A stretch of DNA of 64,000 bases from Crassaminicella thermophila (GTDB lineage: Bacteria; Bacillota; Clostridia; Peptostreptococcales; Thermotaleaceae). Shown piece after piece: positions 36,813-44,953 of this stretch. A program made the translations under genes and the position numbers. Positions within the stretch are counted from its first letter, which is position 1, and every line of letters starts with the position of its first letter. The notes below the pieces were generated by a model that searched no databases, was not told where the DNA came from, and saw nothing but the letters and a program-made list of their open reading frames with translations. The DNA lies in assembly GCF_008152325.1 (NCBI RefSeq), contig NZ_CP042243.1, positions 2,361,026-2,425,025 of the forward strand, given 5' to 3'.

Positions 36813-37080
36813 CTATTTTATAGGATAATCTCTAAGGTTAAGGCTTGCATCATCAAGTTGCCTTCTAAACTCTCTTAAAGATTGTTCCTGTATAACTTTT
36901 GATAACTTTTTATTTTTAAGCATACCAATTACATTCAAATCCTCAATAACAATATACTTTGGCTTGGTTTTCACTAAAGATGTTGTTATTTGATGAATAT
37001 AATTCTATCTTATTCCTTTAATTTTCCTATAAAGTTTTCTCAACTTATTTTCAATTTTTATAATATTGTTAGTTTTATGG
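36813..37080 (-). pseudogene. TnpB (IS200/IS605 OrfB) remnant, RuvC II-region
   Basis: Minus-strand reading KYIVIEDLNVIGMLKNKKLS then KVIQEQSLREFRRQ matches the RuvC-II glutamate segment of TnpB (IEDLNVKGM). Upstream, ENKLRKLYRKIKGIR runs into an in-frame TAG before YIHQITTSLVK. It ends at TAG 36815-36813. The first RuvC motif and the zinc finger/third motif are absent. A dead fragment of an RNA-guided nuclease gene. Confidence 0.75.
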
Positions 37081-37120
37081 TACTTGTAACGGTTTTCACC
37101 TCCTTCTATTTTTGTTTTAT

Positions 37121-37515
37121 TCATTTTTTCTTGATATTTGTCTTTGTAATCTTTTCATATTTTTTAATTAACTTTTTCATTTTAGGTGATTTATTAGTAT
37201 TTTTATATTTATCTTTATTACTAACAACTGCTAAATCTTTTACTCCTAAGTCTTTATATCCTTTTTTATTTAATTCTTTCCTTATTTTTCTTGTACTATA
37301 GTTATTTCTACTTTTCTTAAAAATACTTATGATCTCATTATCCAATTTACTATCGTATGATTTTTTCACAGGGGTATAATAAACAAGACTTCTAGATATA
37401 TTTCTTTTTTAAGTTTTATAAGTTCGTTCTCTTCATCATTTCTATTATCTTTAGCTTTAAAGGATTTGGTATTGTTATAATCAGAAATCCACTTATTTAC
37501 TGTAGACCTAGTTTA
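37121..37515 (-). pseudogene. IS3-family transposase remnant (OrfA/OrfB)
   Basis: The 3' part (37121-37369) encodes DNEIISIFKKSRNNYSTRKI then RKELNKKGY, the opening of IS150-type OrfB (HTH_21 region). Upstream (37380-37515) in another frame is RSTVNKWISDYNNTKSFKAK then DEENELIKLKKEI, the OrfA helix-turn-helix and leucine-zipper region. Stops and frame changes separate them, and the DDE core is lacking. The upstream end touches the stop of the methyltransferase gene. Confidence 0.75.
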
Positions 37516-38280
37516 TTTTTCTAATATTACTGAATAATTGTCATTATCTAACTGAAAATTATCTTTAACTATATTTAATCCACACTCTTTCAATCTCTTA
37601 ATAAAGTCATCATGCTTAAATGGTGTAAAATCTAATCTAAAAGGAATACATTTTGTTTCTTTATCATTGGCAATCTCAATAAACAAAATTTCAACATTGC
37701 TACTTTCATCAAAACCATTTAAATTCCAAATATATGTAAATATATACTTTCTATCATTGTATCTCTTTATATCACTTGTTTTAAATCTTACATTTTCCTT
37801 TATTACTTTATCCCAGTTTCTTGTGTCAATTATAATTTTGCCACCATTTTTAGTAACTTTATATAGTGACCTTATATTGTTTAACATTTCATCTTTACCC
37901 ATGCTGTGACTAATTGAATTTCCACAACAAAACACAACATCAAACTCATCATCAAAATTATAAGGTAACTGTTCCCAACTCAATTGTTTTGTAGGAAAAA
38001 ATAAGTTATTACTCTTTGCATACTGTTGAGTTAAATTTATCATTTCTTTGCTAATATCCGTTCCAATAACATTAAAACCCTTTCTCTTTAATGCTGTTGC
38101 TTGAATACCATTTCCACATGAACTATCTAATATTTTTGAATTACTTTGTAGGCTATTTAACAAGTCCTCATATTCATTTATAAAGTCATCTTCATAATCT
38201 TTCATATCACACCCAGAATATAAAACATTATAGAAATATGACATTGAGTTGTATTGTTCTTCTACACTATTTCTATTCAT
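37513..38280 (-). CDS. SAM-dependent methyltransferase (class I)
   Basis: 255 residues. Motif I SKILDSSCGNGIQATALKRKG (DxxCGxG), acidic loop VIGTDISKEMI, motif post-I FDVVFCCGNSISH and GGKIIIDTRNWDK are those of Rossmann methyltransferases near glycine/sarcosine N-methyltransferases and DUF-type small-molecule enzymes. Substrate unknown. It lies between transposon remnants and a hairpin, and was likely acquired with them. RBS AAAGGGGGA before ATG. Confidence 0.85.
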   Translation of the reverse strand: MNRNSVEEQYNSMSYFYNVLYSGCDMKDYEDDFINEYEDLLNSLQSNSKILDSSCGNGIQATALKRKGFNVIGTDISKEMINLTQQYAKSNNLFFPTKQLSWEQLPYNFDDEFDVVFCCGNSISHSMGKDEMLNNIRSLYKVTKNGGKIIIDTRNWDKVIKENVRFKTSDIKRYNDRKYIFTYIWNLNGFDESSNVEILFIEIANDKETKCIPFRLDFTPFKHDDFIKRLKECGLNIVKDNFQLDNDNYSVILEK

Positions 38281-38377
38281 AAATTATCCCCCTTTAGTTT
38301 GCATTATTTCTACTACTATACAATATCTATTATTTTTATCTTTTTTAGAATATATTGCTATTACAAATAACGGACTT

Positions 38378-38424
38378 AGACTTTTCGTCGTCCTACATGT
38401 TTTTCGTAGGATGATAAAAAGTCT
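38378..38424 (-). other. Hairpin downstream of hydrolase gene
   Basis: 19-position stem (AGACTTTT...TCCTAC paired with GTAGGA...AAAAGTCT, with two G-U pairs and one mismatch), loop of 9. Sits 30 bases past the 38454 stop codon; no U-tract follows, so terminator is only one option. Confidence 0.45.
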
Positions 38425-38453
38425 ATGTTAGATGACGTGTGAATTCTCATATG

Positions 38454-39338
38454 CTATGGATTCTCTTCAAACCATTCTGCAGCTATTTTGCATACTTCTT
38501 CAGAATTTAATGCCCAAAATGAATGACAAGCTCCTTCAAGATCAACCTTTTTTTTAGGTTCATCGAACCACTCATATACCTTGTTAAGATATTCTTGTGA
38601 AAAAAACCTATCATATTCTGGCACAAACATTAAAATTGGACATTTAGGCTTGTTTTTTAATTTACTATCATCTTCTAAAAATAAACCTATAAAGCTTGAA
38701 TACCAAATTAATGGTATATTCCAAAAATCAATATACTTTTCTTCAATATTTTTATATAATTCTTTTTCTTTTTCAACATTTGGAAATTCTAATATGTCCA
38801 AATTTGCTTGCTTTTTACTATTAACTTTTAATCCAGGAAAAAATTTTGCTAGCATCTTTATTATGGGATAAATTACATATAATTGCTTATGATTTGGAAT
38901 ATAACTCAAATCTTTATGTAAACCGACTCCATATAATGCACATGATCTAATACGATCATCTATAGATACGGCATACTGCCCATAAATACCACCATTTCCA
39001 TTTACTCCATACATATGTATTGCATCATTATAATTTTTTACTATGTAATCTATTACTGTTTTTATATCATCATAAGCAATTTCTGGAGTTAAATGATTTC
39101 GTTTTCCACCACTTTTCCCTGAACCAGTTAATTGGACAGCAAAAATATTGAATCCTAATTCTGCAAAGGGTTTGTAATATTGAGGATAATCATCGATGTT
39201 TATATTAAATTGTGTAGTTAATACATTTGGATAAGATTTATTTACTTCATAAATATCAACGAATAATTTTTGTCCATTTTCTTTTGTTAACATAATTTTC
39301 TTATTTTCCATTTCGAACAAAACACCGCCCTTCTTCAT
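38454..39338 (-). CDS. Alpha/beta-hydrolase family protein
   Basis: 294 residues. A hydrolase fold is suggested by FNIFAVQLTGSGKSGGKRNHLTPE (the beta strand/oxyanion area of peptidase S15/S9-like or lysophospholipase-type proteins), IHMYGVNGNGGIYGQYA where the nucleophile elbow GxSxG would be (here GVNGNG, Asn in place of Ser), CPILMFVPEYDRFFSQEY for the acid, and EGACHSFWALN for the His. Loss of the nucleophile serine suggests a non-hydrolytic or divergent function. Sited next to TnpB remnants. Confidence 0.72.
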   Translation of the reverse strand: MKKGGVLFEMENKKIMLTKENGQKLFVDIYEVNKSYPNVLTTQFNINIDDYPQYYKPFAELGFNIFAVQLTGSGKSGGKRNHLTPEIAYDDIKTVIDYIVKNYNDAIHMYGVNGNGGIYGQYAVSIDDRIRSCALYGVGLHKDLSYIPNHKQLYVIYPIIKMLAKFFPGLKVNSKKQANLDILEFPNVEKEKELYKNIEEKYIDFWNIPLIWYSSFIGLFLEDDSKLKNKPKCPILMFVPEYDRFFSQEYLNKVYEWFDEPKKKVDLEGACHSFWALNSEEVCKIAAEWFEENP

Positions 39339-39342
39339 TTTT

Positions 39343-39480
39343 TTAACAGTCGGGTTTGTTGTTTGGTTTTAGCATGACTTTATATGTTTTAATCATCTTC
39401 AACCAACTCTCTCACCATTTTTCTAGCTTTATTTGTTCTTTTTAAATTAAATACTCCTAAGTCGGATAAATCCTGCAAAT
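39343..39480 (-). pseudogene. TnpB N-terminal remnant and upstream partial ORF
   Basis: ATG 39396 opens MIKTYKVMLKPNNKPDC and stops, matching the start of IS605-type TnpB proteins. A preceding frame ends DLGVFNLKRTNKARKMVREL then VEDD and overlaps that ATG by the usual ATGA-like join; I cannot name it, though it may be an IS607-type OrfA tail. Fragments only. Confidence 0.55.
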
Positions 39481-39651
39481 TAGGTGTTTATACTTTTAAA
39501 ATAATTTTTCTTAAAATACAGTTCCAATTACTGATATTCTTTTTTGCCTACGGCAATTTTATTAATTATTCTCATCTATAATTAGATTATACAAAATTTT
39601 TATAAATTCTTATAATTTTTATTTAACTGTTCATAACATCCATCATTTAGA

Positions 39652-40275
39652 TTACTTTAACACAATATCAATTACTTTTCGAATAATATCATAATCATAT
39701 CCACGATATACTAAATATCTTCCTAATTTTTCATAAATTTTTCTTTTGTCTGTATCTTTAATAGTTTTGACCTTCTTTTGTGCTAAACTTAATGCATTCT
39801 CATATTCTGTTTCCCGATCTAATTCTTCTGTAATTATATTTTCTATAAGCTCTATATCCATCCCTTTTCTATATAAATCTTGCTTTATTCGATTTTGTCC
39901 ATACTTTTTCTCCTTTGATTTACTTTTTACCATCTGCTTAGCGAGTTCCTGATCATTAATAAAGTTATATTCCTTTAGAAATAATATAACTCTATCAATT
40001 ATTTCATCTGAGTATTCATATTTTTTTAGTTTTTCTCTCATTTCTTTTTCTGTACGAGAAGAAAAATGTAATAGCTTTAAAGCCTTACTTTTTGCCTTTT
40101 GATATGTTTCTTCCTCTATAATAAATTGTAGTTCTTTTTTTTCAATATCTCTCCCTTCCTTTAATCTTAATTTGTATAGAATTTCCATATCTATTCCTAA
40201 GAAAAATTCACCATCTACATATAGATTTACCCGATTATTATTTTTTTGCTGCTCAATCTTCGTAATTATAGGCAT
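39652..40275 (-). CDS. recX: RecX-family regulatory protein
   Basis: About 207 residues, three-helix repeats with KALKLLHFSSRTEKEMREKLKKYEYSDEII and the following NDQELAKQMVKSKSKEKKYGQNRIKQDLYRKGM, both standard for RecX, which modulates RecA filaments. I start at ATG 40275 with AAAGGATGAA upstream; a longer frame to 40338 would run through the terminator of the gene before it. Confidence 0.9.
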   Translation of the reverse strand: MPIITKIEQQKNNNRVNLYVDGEFFLGIDMEILYKLRLKEGRDIEKKELQFIIEEETYQKAKSKALKLLHFSSRTEKEMREKLKKYEYSDEIIDRVILFLKEYNFINDQELAKQMVKSKSKEKKYGQNRIKQDLYRKGMDIELIENIITEELDRETEYENALSLAQKKVKTIKDTDKRKIYEKLGRYLVYRGYDYDIIRKVIDIVLK

Positions 40276-40309
40276 TATTTTTTCATCCTTTCTATGTATA
40301 TTAAATAAA

Positions 40310-40340
40310 AGCCGAGAAATTTCTCGACTTTTATTCATCT
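40310..40340 (-). terminator. Terminator after DUF134 gene
   Basis: AAAAGTCGAGAAATTTCTCGGCTTTT on the minus strand would fold (core CGAGAAATTTCTCG), followed by ATTTAA; overlaps the DUF134 stop. Confidence 0.7.
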
Positions 40341-40795
40341 ACCTTTACTTTATTACACCAAGGTTTTCTACATCCTCTTATACAAAATCTTCCTTCATTT
40401 ATGCACACTACTTCCTCCGATTTACACTTCGGGCATAAATGGATTTCTTTTTCATAAGCCTCATTAAATTCATACCCACAATCTTTGCATACATATTTAC
40501 AAATATTCAAAGTATAATTTCCACCTTGAATATTGATTGCCTTTCCTTCTGTTAGTGCCTGAGCAACTTTCCTTCTTGCTTCATCAATTATTAATTGAAA
40601 AGTTTGTCTTGATACATGCATTTTTTCTGCACATTCTTCTTGAGAAAGTTTTTCAATATCTTTTAGGCGCATTGCCTCAACTTCCTCTAGCTTTAATTGA
40701 ATCTCCTCAAGATGACACTTTGGTTTTCCTATAGGAATAAAATATCTATTTTCAGGCATAAAAGCAATTTTTCTTGGTTTTGTTGGCCTAGGCAA
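40331..40795 (-). CDS. DUF134 HTH protein with C-terminal Cys-rich region
   Basis: About 154 residues from a TTG start giving MPRPTKPRKI, the conserved beginning of DUF134; GGGGGTGA precedes it. The HTH KLSQEECAEKMHVSRQTFQLIIDEARRKVA is sigma-like. The tail holds paired cysteines CKYVCKDCGYEF, HLCPKC, CIRGCRKPWC that could carry zinc or Fe-S. DUF134 genes usually neighbour NifX-like and Mrp/MinD genes, as they do here, so it may regulate them. It overlaps the end of the fur-like gene upstream. Confidence 0.87.
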   Translation of the reverse strand: MPRPTKPRKIAFMPENRYFIPIGKPKCHLEEIQLKLEEVEAMRLKDIEKLSQEECAEKMHVSRQTFQLIIDEARRKVAQALTEGKAINIQGGNYTLNICKYVCKDCGYEFNEAYEKEIHLCPKCKSEEVVCINEGRFCIRGCRKPWCNKVKVDE

Positions 40796-40799
40796 AATT

Positions 40800-41237
40800 T
40801 CACCCCCTACACTTTTGACATATACCATTAAGAATCATTGTAAGGTCTTTTATCTCTACATCATGTTCCTTTTCAACAAAATTTCTTAATTTAATAAGAT
40901 CTAAAATCAATTCTGTTTCATCATAATCATAAATACTATTGCACCTTTCACATCGAAAATGAATATGCATTCGTTTTTCACTAAATAATTTTAATTCGTA
41001 GTATCTATCTTTTCCAATCGTAACTTCTTCTATTATATCATGTCTTTTCAATATTTCTATAGTTCGATACACTGTTGCTAATCCGATTTTTTTATCCTTT
41101 ATAAGCTCATATAATTCTTCTGGCTTAAAATGTGCATCATGATTTAAAAAAATCTCTATAATCGCTTTCCTTTGTTTTGTCATCTTTATATTATTTTCTT
41201 TTAAAATCTTTTCTATCATTTCTATTTTGTTTTTCAT
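40800..41237 (-). CDS. Fur-family metalloregulator (Fur/PerR/Zur)
   Basis: About 145 residues from ATG 41237 (GGTGAT upstream); an in-frame TTG at 41255 is less likely. Winged helix MTKQRKAIIEIFLNHDAHFKPEELYELI then GLATVYRTIEILKRHDIIEE. Metal ligands HIHFRCERCN and the C-terminal ICQKC, giving two CxxC zinc-site pairs. Which of Fur, PerR or Zur it is cannot be decided: the key Asp/His of PerR are not distinctive here. Its end overlaps the DUF134 start. Confidence 0.88.
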   Translation of the reverse strand: MKNKIEMIEKILKENNIKMTKQRKAIIEIFLNHDAHFKPEELYELIKDKKIGLATVYRTIEILKRHDIIEEVTIGKDRYYELKLFSEKRMHIHFRCERCNSIYDYDETELILDLIKLRNFVEKEHDVEIKDLTMILNGICQKCRG

Positions 41238-41288
41238 TTTTATCACCAAATTCAATTATTTTCTATAAAGTAAAAATAATTTTTTATA

Positions 41289-41319
41289 TAGAAAAAGGCA
41301 GAATAAAACAATTCTGCCT
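41289..41319 (-). terminator. Terminator after the Mrp/NifX operon
   Basis: AGGCAGAAT/ATTCTGCCT stem with a T5C tail on the minus strand; overlaps the stop of the 41318 gene. Confidence 0.85.
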
Positions 41320-41674
41320 AAGCCTTGCAATTTCCCTCATGAGCATGATCTCTACATACGCTTCCTGTAGATTGTAAATTACCGCTTACATATGCATTAA
41401 CTACATCTTCAATATTTCCTTGTGCTCCCACAACTACTGAAACACCATTTTCTTTAAAAAGTTCTTGAGCAGTAGCACCCATTCCACCAGCAATAATTAC
41501 ATCGATTCCTTTTTCAGCAAGATATGGTGGCAAAAACCCTGGTCTATGACCTGGATTCGGAAGAAAACTTCTTCCTTCAATTTTTCCATCCACTACATCA
41601 AAAACTTCAAACCCTTCACAATGTCCAAAATGTCCGGATACTAAATTCCCTTCCTTAGCTAAAGCAATTTTCAT
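41318..41674 (-). CDS. NifX/NifB-associated-type (dinitrogenase FeMo-cofactor-like) protein
   Basis: 118 residues. MKIALAKEGNLVSGHFGHCEGFEVFDV and IIAGGMGATAQELFKENGVSVVVGA are the NifX-like metallocluster-binding fold. The C-terminus adds CRDHAHEGNC, a His/Cys tail able to bind metal. No nitrogenase genes are in view; such proteins are common in non-fixing anaerobes beside MinD-type ATPases. Last gene of the operon starting at 44531. Confidence 0.88.
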   Translation of the reverse strand: MKIALAKEGNLVSGHFGHCEGFEVFDVVDGKIEGRSFLPNPGHRPGFLPPYLAEKGIDVIIAGGMGATAQELFKENGVSVVVGAQGNIEDVVNAYVSGNLQSTGSVCRDHAHEGNCKA

Positions 41675-41676
41675 TT

Positions 41677-42534
41677 TTAAACATCCTCCTTATATATTTC
41701 TTTTAGTTTGTTCCATATTTTTATAATTTCTTTTGAAGCTTTGCTTTCTTTATAGCTTACAATAGGCTTTAAAGCATTTACAGCTTCTTTTACACAAGGA
41801 TCAAATGGAATTTTTCCTAATACATCAATACCCTCTTCCTTGCAATATTTCTCTATTTCAATAGTCATATCTTCATTTATGTCATATTTATTAATACATA
41901 CAAATGGCTTTACTCCAAAAAAATTGATTAATGAAAGAACTCTCAAAAAATCTTCTAATCCTGACTGAGTCGGCTCAACCACAATAAGTGCAGCATCACA
42001 GCCAGTAACAGAAGCCATAACAGCACATCCTATTCCTGGAGTTCCATCTAATATAATCCATTCATTGTTTTTTCTATGTGCCATAGCATTTTTTCTTACC
42101 TTTGTAACAAGCTTTCCTGAACCTTCTGCACCAATAACCATATCAGCTCTTGATAAAAGTCCTTTATTTGTTTGTGTAATAATAGTCTTCCCAGTCACTT
42201 CATCTTTTAACAGAATTGCATTTTGCTCACATACTACAGTACATGCTGCACATCCTTCACATTTTAGGGGATCTACTTGATAATTTTTTATTGCATCATA
42301 TCTACATACTTTTTCACAAGCTCCACATTTTATACATTTATTAGAGTCTATATTTGCAACCTTTGCTCCAAAGAAGTTTTCTTCTTCTATATCTTTTCCT
42401 TGTAAAAGTATATGAAGGTTTGAAGCATCTACATCGCAATCCACTTTTATGCTTTTTTCACTAAGATAGGCAAGTGATGCTGCAACTGTTGTTTTTCCAG
42501 TTCCCCCTTTACCGCTTATAACCACTAGTTGCAC
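41677..42534 (-). CDS. MinD/ParA-family P-loop ATPase with inserted ferredoxin domain
   Basis: 285 residues. Deviant Walker A SGKGGTGKTTVA, then a [4Fe-4S] pair KCIKCGACEKVCRYDAI and KCEGCAACTVVCEQNAI (about 60-105), then IILDGTPGIGCAVMASVTGCDAALIVVEPTQSG. These COG1149-type ATPases occur in pairs and are linked to Fe-S cluster or metallocofactor handling. Overlaps the next ATPase gene by ten bases. Confidence 0.9.
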   Translation of the reverse strand: MQLVVISGKGGTGKTTVAASLAYLSEKSIKVDCDVDASNLHILLQGKDIEEENFFGAKVANIDSNKCIKCGACEKVCRYDAIKNYQVDPLKCEGCAACTVVCEQNAILLKDEVTGKTIITQTNKGLLSRADMVIGAEGSGKLVTKVRKNAMAHRKNNEWIILDGTPGIGCAVMASVTGCDAALIVVEPTQSGLEDFLRVLSLINFFGVKPFVCINKYDINEDMTIEIEKYCKEEGIDVLGKIPFDPCVKEAVNALKPIVSYKESKASKEIIKIWNKLKEIYKEDV

Positions 42535-43355
42535 CTCTTCACCCCCTCAATTTTTCTTCCTATTTCTTCAAATCCTTTTCTAAATACTTCATCTTCAATA
42601 AGTAGCTTTCCTTGAGAATATAAAACAGCTGCTTTTCGATCAAAGGCAATCTTTCCTAAAAGATAAATCCCTTCTTCTTTGCAATACCTTGTAATAAGAT
42701 CATTTTCTTCTTCAGCGCGATTAATAATAACACCGAATGGAATTTTCATCTCTTTTACAAGTGACACAGCGATTTTTAAATCATGTAATCCAAATGCTGT
42801 AGGTTCTGTAACCAAAACAGCATAGTCTACCCCTTCAATTGCTGATACAACTGAACAAGAGCTTCCAGGAGAACAATCAATTATTGTAGGTTTTTCATCT
42901 ATTAAAGATTTCAATTCCTTGATAATCGGAACAGCCATTGGCTCTCCTACATCTAAAACCCCTCTCATACATTTAATATCTTCGCTTTGTCCTATATCTA
43001 TCTTTCCAATACTTCTTTCTTCCTCTGTAATAGCATCTACTGGACATACAAGTTCACATGCACCACAGCTGTGACACAATTTTTCAAATAAAATAATCCC
43101 TGTATTTGTTCCAGCTAAAGCATTAAACTGACAAATTTCTACACACTTTTTACAATTTATACATTTTTCATCATCTATCTTAGGAATAGGTACATTAACT
43201 TTCTTTGTTTTTAGTACATTAGGCTTTAAAAATATAAACCCATTCGGTTCCTCAACATCGCAGTCTACATAATCCCAATTCATAACCTTTGCAAGATTTG
43301 TTGAGACTGTTGTCTTTCCTGTCCCACCTTTACCGCTTAAGACTGCAATTTTCAT
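42525..43355 (-). CDS. MinD/ParA-family P-loop ATPase with inserted ferredoxin domain
   Basis: About 276 residues, a paralog of the 41677 gene (SGKGGTGKTT, KCINCKKCVEICQFNAL, LCHSCGACELVCPVDAI, IIDCSPGSSCSVVSAIEG). ATG 43355 is preferred to an upstream in-frame start at 43391, since MKIAVLSGKGG is the typical opening; it starts one base past the stop of the NifX-like gene. The two ATPases may work as a heterodimer. Confidence 0.9.
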   Translation of the reverse strand: MKIAVLSGKGGTGKTTVSTNLAKVMNWDYVDCDVEEPNGFIFLKPNVLKTKKVNVPIPKIDDEKCINCKKCVEICQFNALAGTNTGIILFEKLCHSCGACELVCPVDAITEEERSIGKIDIGQSEDIKCMRGVLDVGEPMAVPIIKELKSLIDEKPTIIDCSPGSSCSVVSAIEGVDYAVLVTEPTAFGLHDLKIAVSLVKEMKIPFGVIINRAEEENDLITRYCKEEGIYLLGKIAFDRKAAVLYSQGKLLIEDEVFRKGFEEIGRKIEGVKRCN

Positions 43356-43356
43356 C

Positions 43357-43740
43357 CTACCAGCTCCCTCTTGCTCTGTTTCCCATTCCAAAATGAGCAG
43401 GTCCTGCTTGATTTATCTCTTCTAACTTTCCTTCTTGGAATAATCTAATTTCTTCTTCAATAGCTTTCCCCTGTCCTTTATATACCTTGATATTTCCTCC
43501 TTGTAATACTTTCATTGCATTTGGTCCCATGTGCCCAGTAATTACTACTTCTACTTTTTCATCTACAATTTGTTGTCCCGCAGCAATTCCTGCTCCATGT
43601 GCAGATGTTACACCAGCATTTTCAAGCGCTTTGAATTCTTTTGTTTCTGTATCAAATATAACAAAATATTGACATCTTCCGAATCTTTCATCCATTATAG
43701 AATTTTTTTCTTTTCCTGTACTTGAAATACATATTTTCAT
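43357..43740 (-). CDS. NifX-like metallocluster-binding protein
   Basis: 127 residues: MKICISSTGKEKNSIMDERFGRCQYFVIFD and VVITGHMGPNAMKVLQGGNIKVY, the same family as the 41318 product but without its His/Cys tail. Ends GSW one base before the next start, and its ATG overlaps the Mrp gene stop by one base. Confidence 0.88.
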   Translation of the reverse strand: MKICISSTGKEKNSIMDERFGRCQYFVIFDTETKEFKALENAGVTSAHGAGIAAGQQIVDEKVEVVITGHMGPNAMKVLQGGNIKVYKGQGKAIEEEIRLFQEGKLEEINQAGPAHFGMGNRARGSW

Positions 43741-44531
43741 TACTCAATCCCTCCTATTTTATCTTCTAATTTATTAGCAAAGTTTTCACAAAAACCAAAG
43801 CGTATTTTTCCAAATACCTCTACTCTTCCCTCGTCACACAATTCCACAAATTCAGGATCAATAGGAAGTCTTTCTAATATTTCTATGTCCATTTCCTTAG
43901 CAGCTTCTTCAACTTTACTTTCTCCAAATAGGTAGTGCTTTTTATTGCAATCTGGACATTCAAAATAGCTCATATTTTCAACTATTCCATAAATAGGTAT
44001 TGCCATCATCTTTGCCATATTTACTGATTTTTTAACAATAAGCTTTACTAGATCCTGAGGAGAAGATACTACGACAATACCATCTACTGGCAGTGATTGC
44101 ATAATAGTAAGGGGTACATCTCCAGTTCCTGGCGGCATATCTATAAGTAATACATCTAAATCTCCCCATGCTACATCTGTATAAAACTGCTTTACAGTAG
44201 CTCCTATCAAAGGACCTCTCCATACAACAGGATCATCCTCTTTATCTATCAATAAATTTAATGACATTACTTTAATTCCTGTCACTGTATCTACAGGTTG
44301 AATCACTTTACCATCGCTTGAAAAGGCTCTTATTCCATTTATTCCAAATATTTTTGGAATACTAGGCCCTGTAATATCTGCATCCATTATTCCTACCTTA
44401 TATCCCTTATTTCTTAAAGATACAGCCATTAAAGAAGTAACAGAAGACTTTCCTACTCCTCCTTTCCCACTCATTACTGCAATAATTTTTTTTATGTTAG
44501 TTCCTTCCAGTGGTGTTTCCTTTTGAATCAT
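43740..44531 (-). CDS. Mrp/NBP35-family Fe-S cluster carrier ATPase
   Basis: 263 residues. MSGKGGVGKSSVTSLMAVSL, ADITGPSIPKIFGI, LLIDMPPGTGDVPLTIMQ and the Cys pair FECPDCNKKHYLFGES (cluster ligands) match Mrp/ApbC. First gene of a five-gene operon with NifX and MinD relatives. Strong promoter upstream at 44572-44599. Confidence 0.93.
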   Translation of the reverse strand: MIQKETPLEGTNIKKIIAVMSGKGGVGKSSVTSLMAVSLRNKGYKVGIMDADITGPSIPKIFGINGIRAFSSDGKVIQPVDTVTGIKVMSLNLLIDKEDDPVVWRGPLIGATVKQFYTDVAWGDLDVLLIDMPPGTGDVPLTIMQSLPVDGIVVVSSPQDLVKLIVKKSVNMAKMMAIPIYGIVENMSYFECPDCNKKHYLFGESKVEEAAKEMDIEILERLPIDPEFVELCDEGRVEVFGKIRFGFCENFANKLEDKIGGIE

Positions 44532-44552
44532 TTATTTTCCCTCCATTTTATT

Positions 44553-44607
44553 ATTGGCATTTGCTAGTTATATTATACCCCAAATTTTGTTATTGTCAAA
44601 TGCCAAT
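44553..44607 (-). promoter_or_regulatory. Mrp operon promoter flanked by inverted 11-mers
   Basis: Minus-strand TTGACA (44599-44594), 16 bases, TATAAT (44577-44572). ATTGGCATTTG (44553-44563) and CAAATGCCAAT (44597-44607) flank it as a perfect 11-bp inverted pair, one overlapping the -35 and the other about 10 bases past the start, a position suited to a repressor. Confidence 0.65.
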
Positions 44608-44612
44608 TTGAA

Positions 44613-44642
44613 CAAAAAAAAGAGAAGCATTAATAGCTTCTC
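44613..44642 (-). terminator. Terminator of fru operon
   Basis: GAGAAGC...GCTTCTC stem and T8 on the minus strand, 30 bases after the ptsH stop. Confidence 0.88.
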
Positions 44643-44672
44643 CAAATTAAAGTTATTTATATACTCTTTTAT

Positions 44673-44936
44673 TTAACTTTTTTCAAATCCACTTTCTATT
44701 AATTCCATTAATGCATGTATTGCTTTTTCTTCATCTTCTCCATTAACAATTATAGTAATCTCACTATCTTTTGCAATTCCTAGACTCATAATTCCCATAA
44801 TAGACTTAGCATTTATTTTTCTACCATTAAATTCTATCTCTATATCTGATTTAAAAGCATTTGCTGTTTTAACAAACATACTAGCAGGTCTAGCATGCAT
44901 ACCACTTTCATTCTTAATAACAACTTTTTTCTCCAT
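44673..44936 (-). CDS. ptsH: HPr-family phosphocarrier protein
   Basis: 87 residues with the phosphorylation site GMHARPASMF (His15) and the regulatory Ser46 region KSIMGIMSLGI, both kept. Transfers phosphate from EI to sugar EII proteins; Ser46 phosphorylation by HPrK normally feeds CcpA control. Last gene of a fructose operon, so HPr or its fructose-specific paralog (FPr) is likely. Confidence 0.92.
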   Translation of the reverse strand: MEKKVVIKNESGMHARPASMFVKTANAFKSDIEIEFNGRKINAKSIMGIMSLGIAKDSEITIIVNGEDEEKAIHALMELIESGFEKS

Positions 44937-44953
44937 AATTTCCTCCTTAAGAA

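Noticed and set aside
36990-37301. Plus-strand hydrophobic ORF
   Set aside because: It lies opposite transposase remnants, is low-complexity, and has no ribosome binding site.
40275-40338. Longer start of RecX
   Set aside because: It would read through the previous gene's terminator; ATG 40275 has a good ribosome binding site.
41318-43740. Nitrogen fixation genes
   Set aside because: NifX-like proteins are widespread; there is no nifH, nifD, nifK or nifB in the window.
44553-44563. Sigma-54 site (TTGGCATTTGC)
   Set aside because: GG to GC spacing is five instead of ten bases; a good sigma-A promoter is present there.
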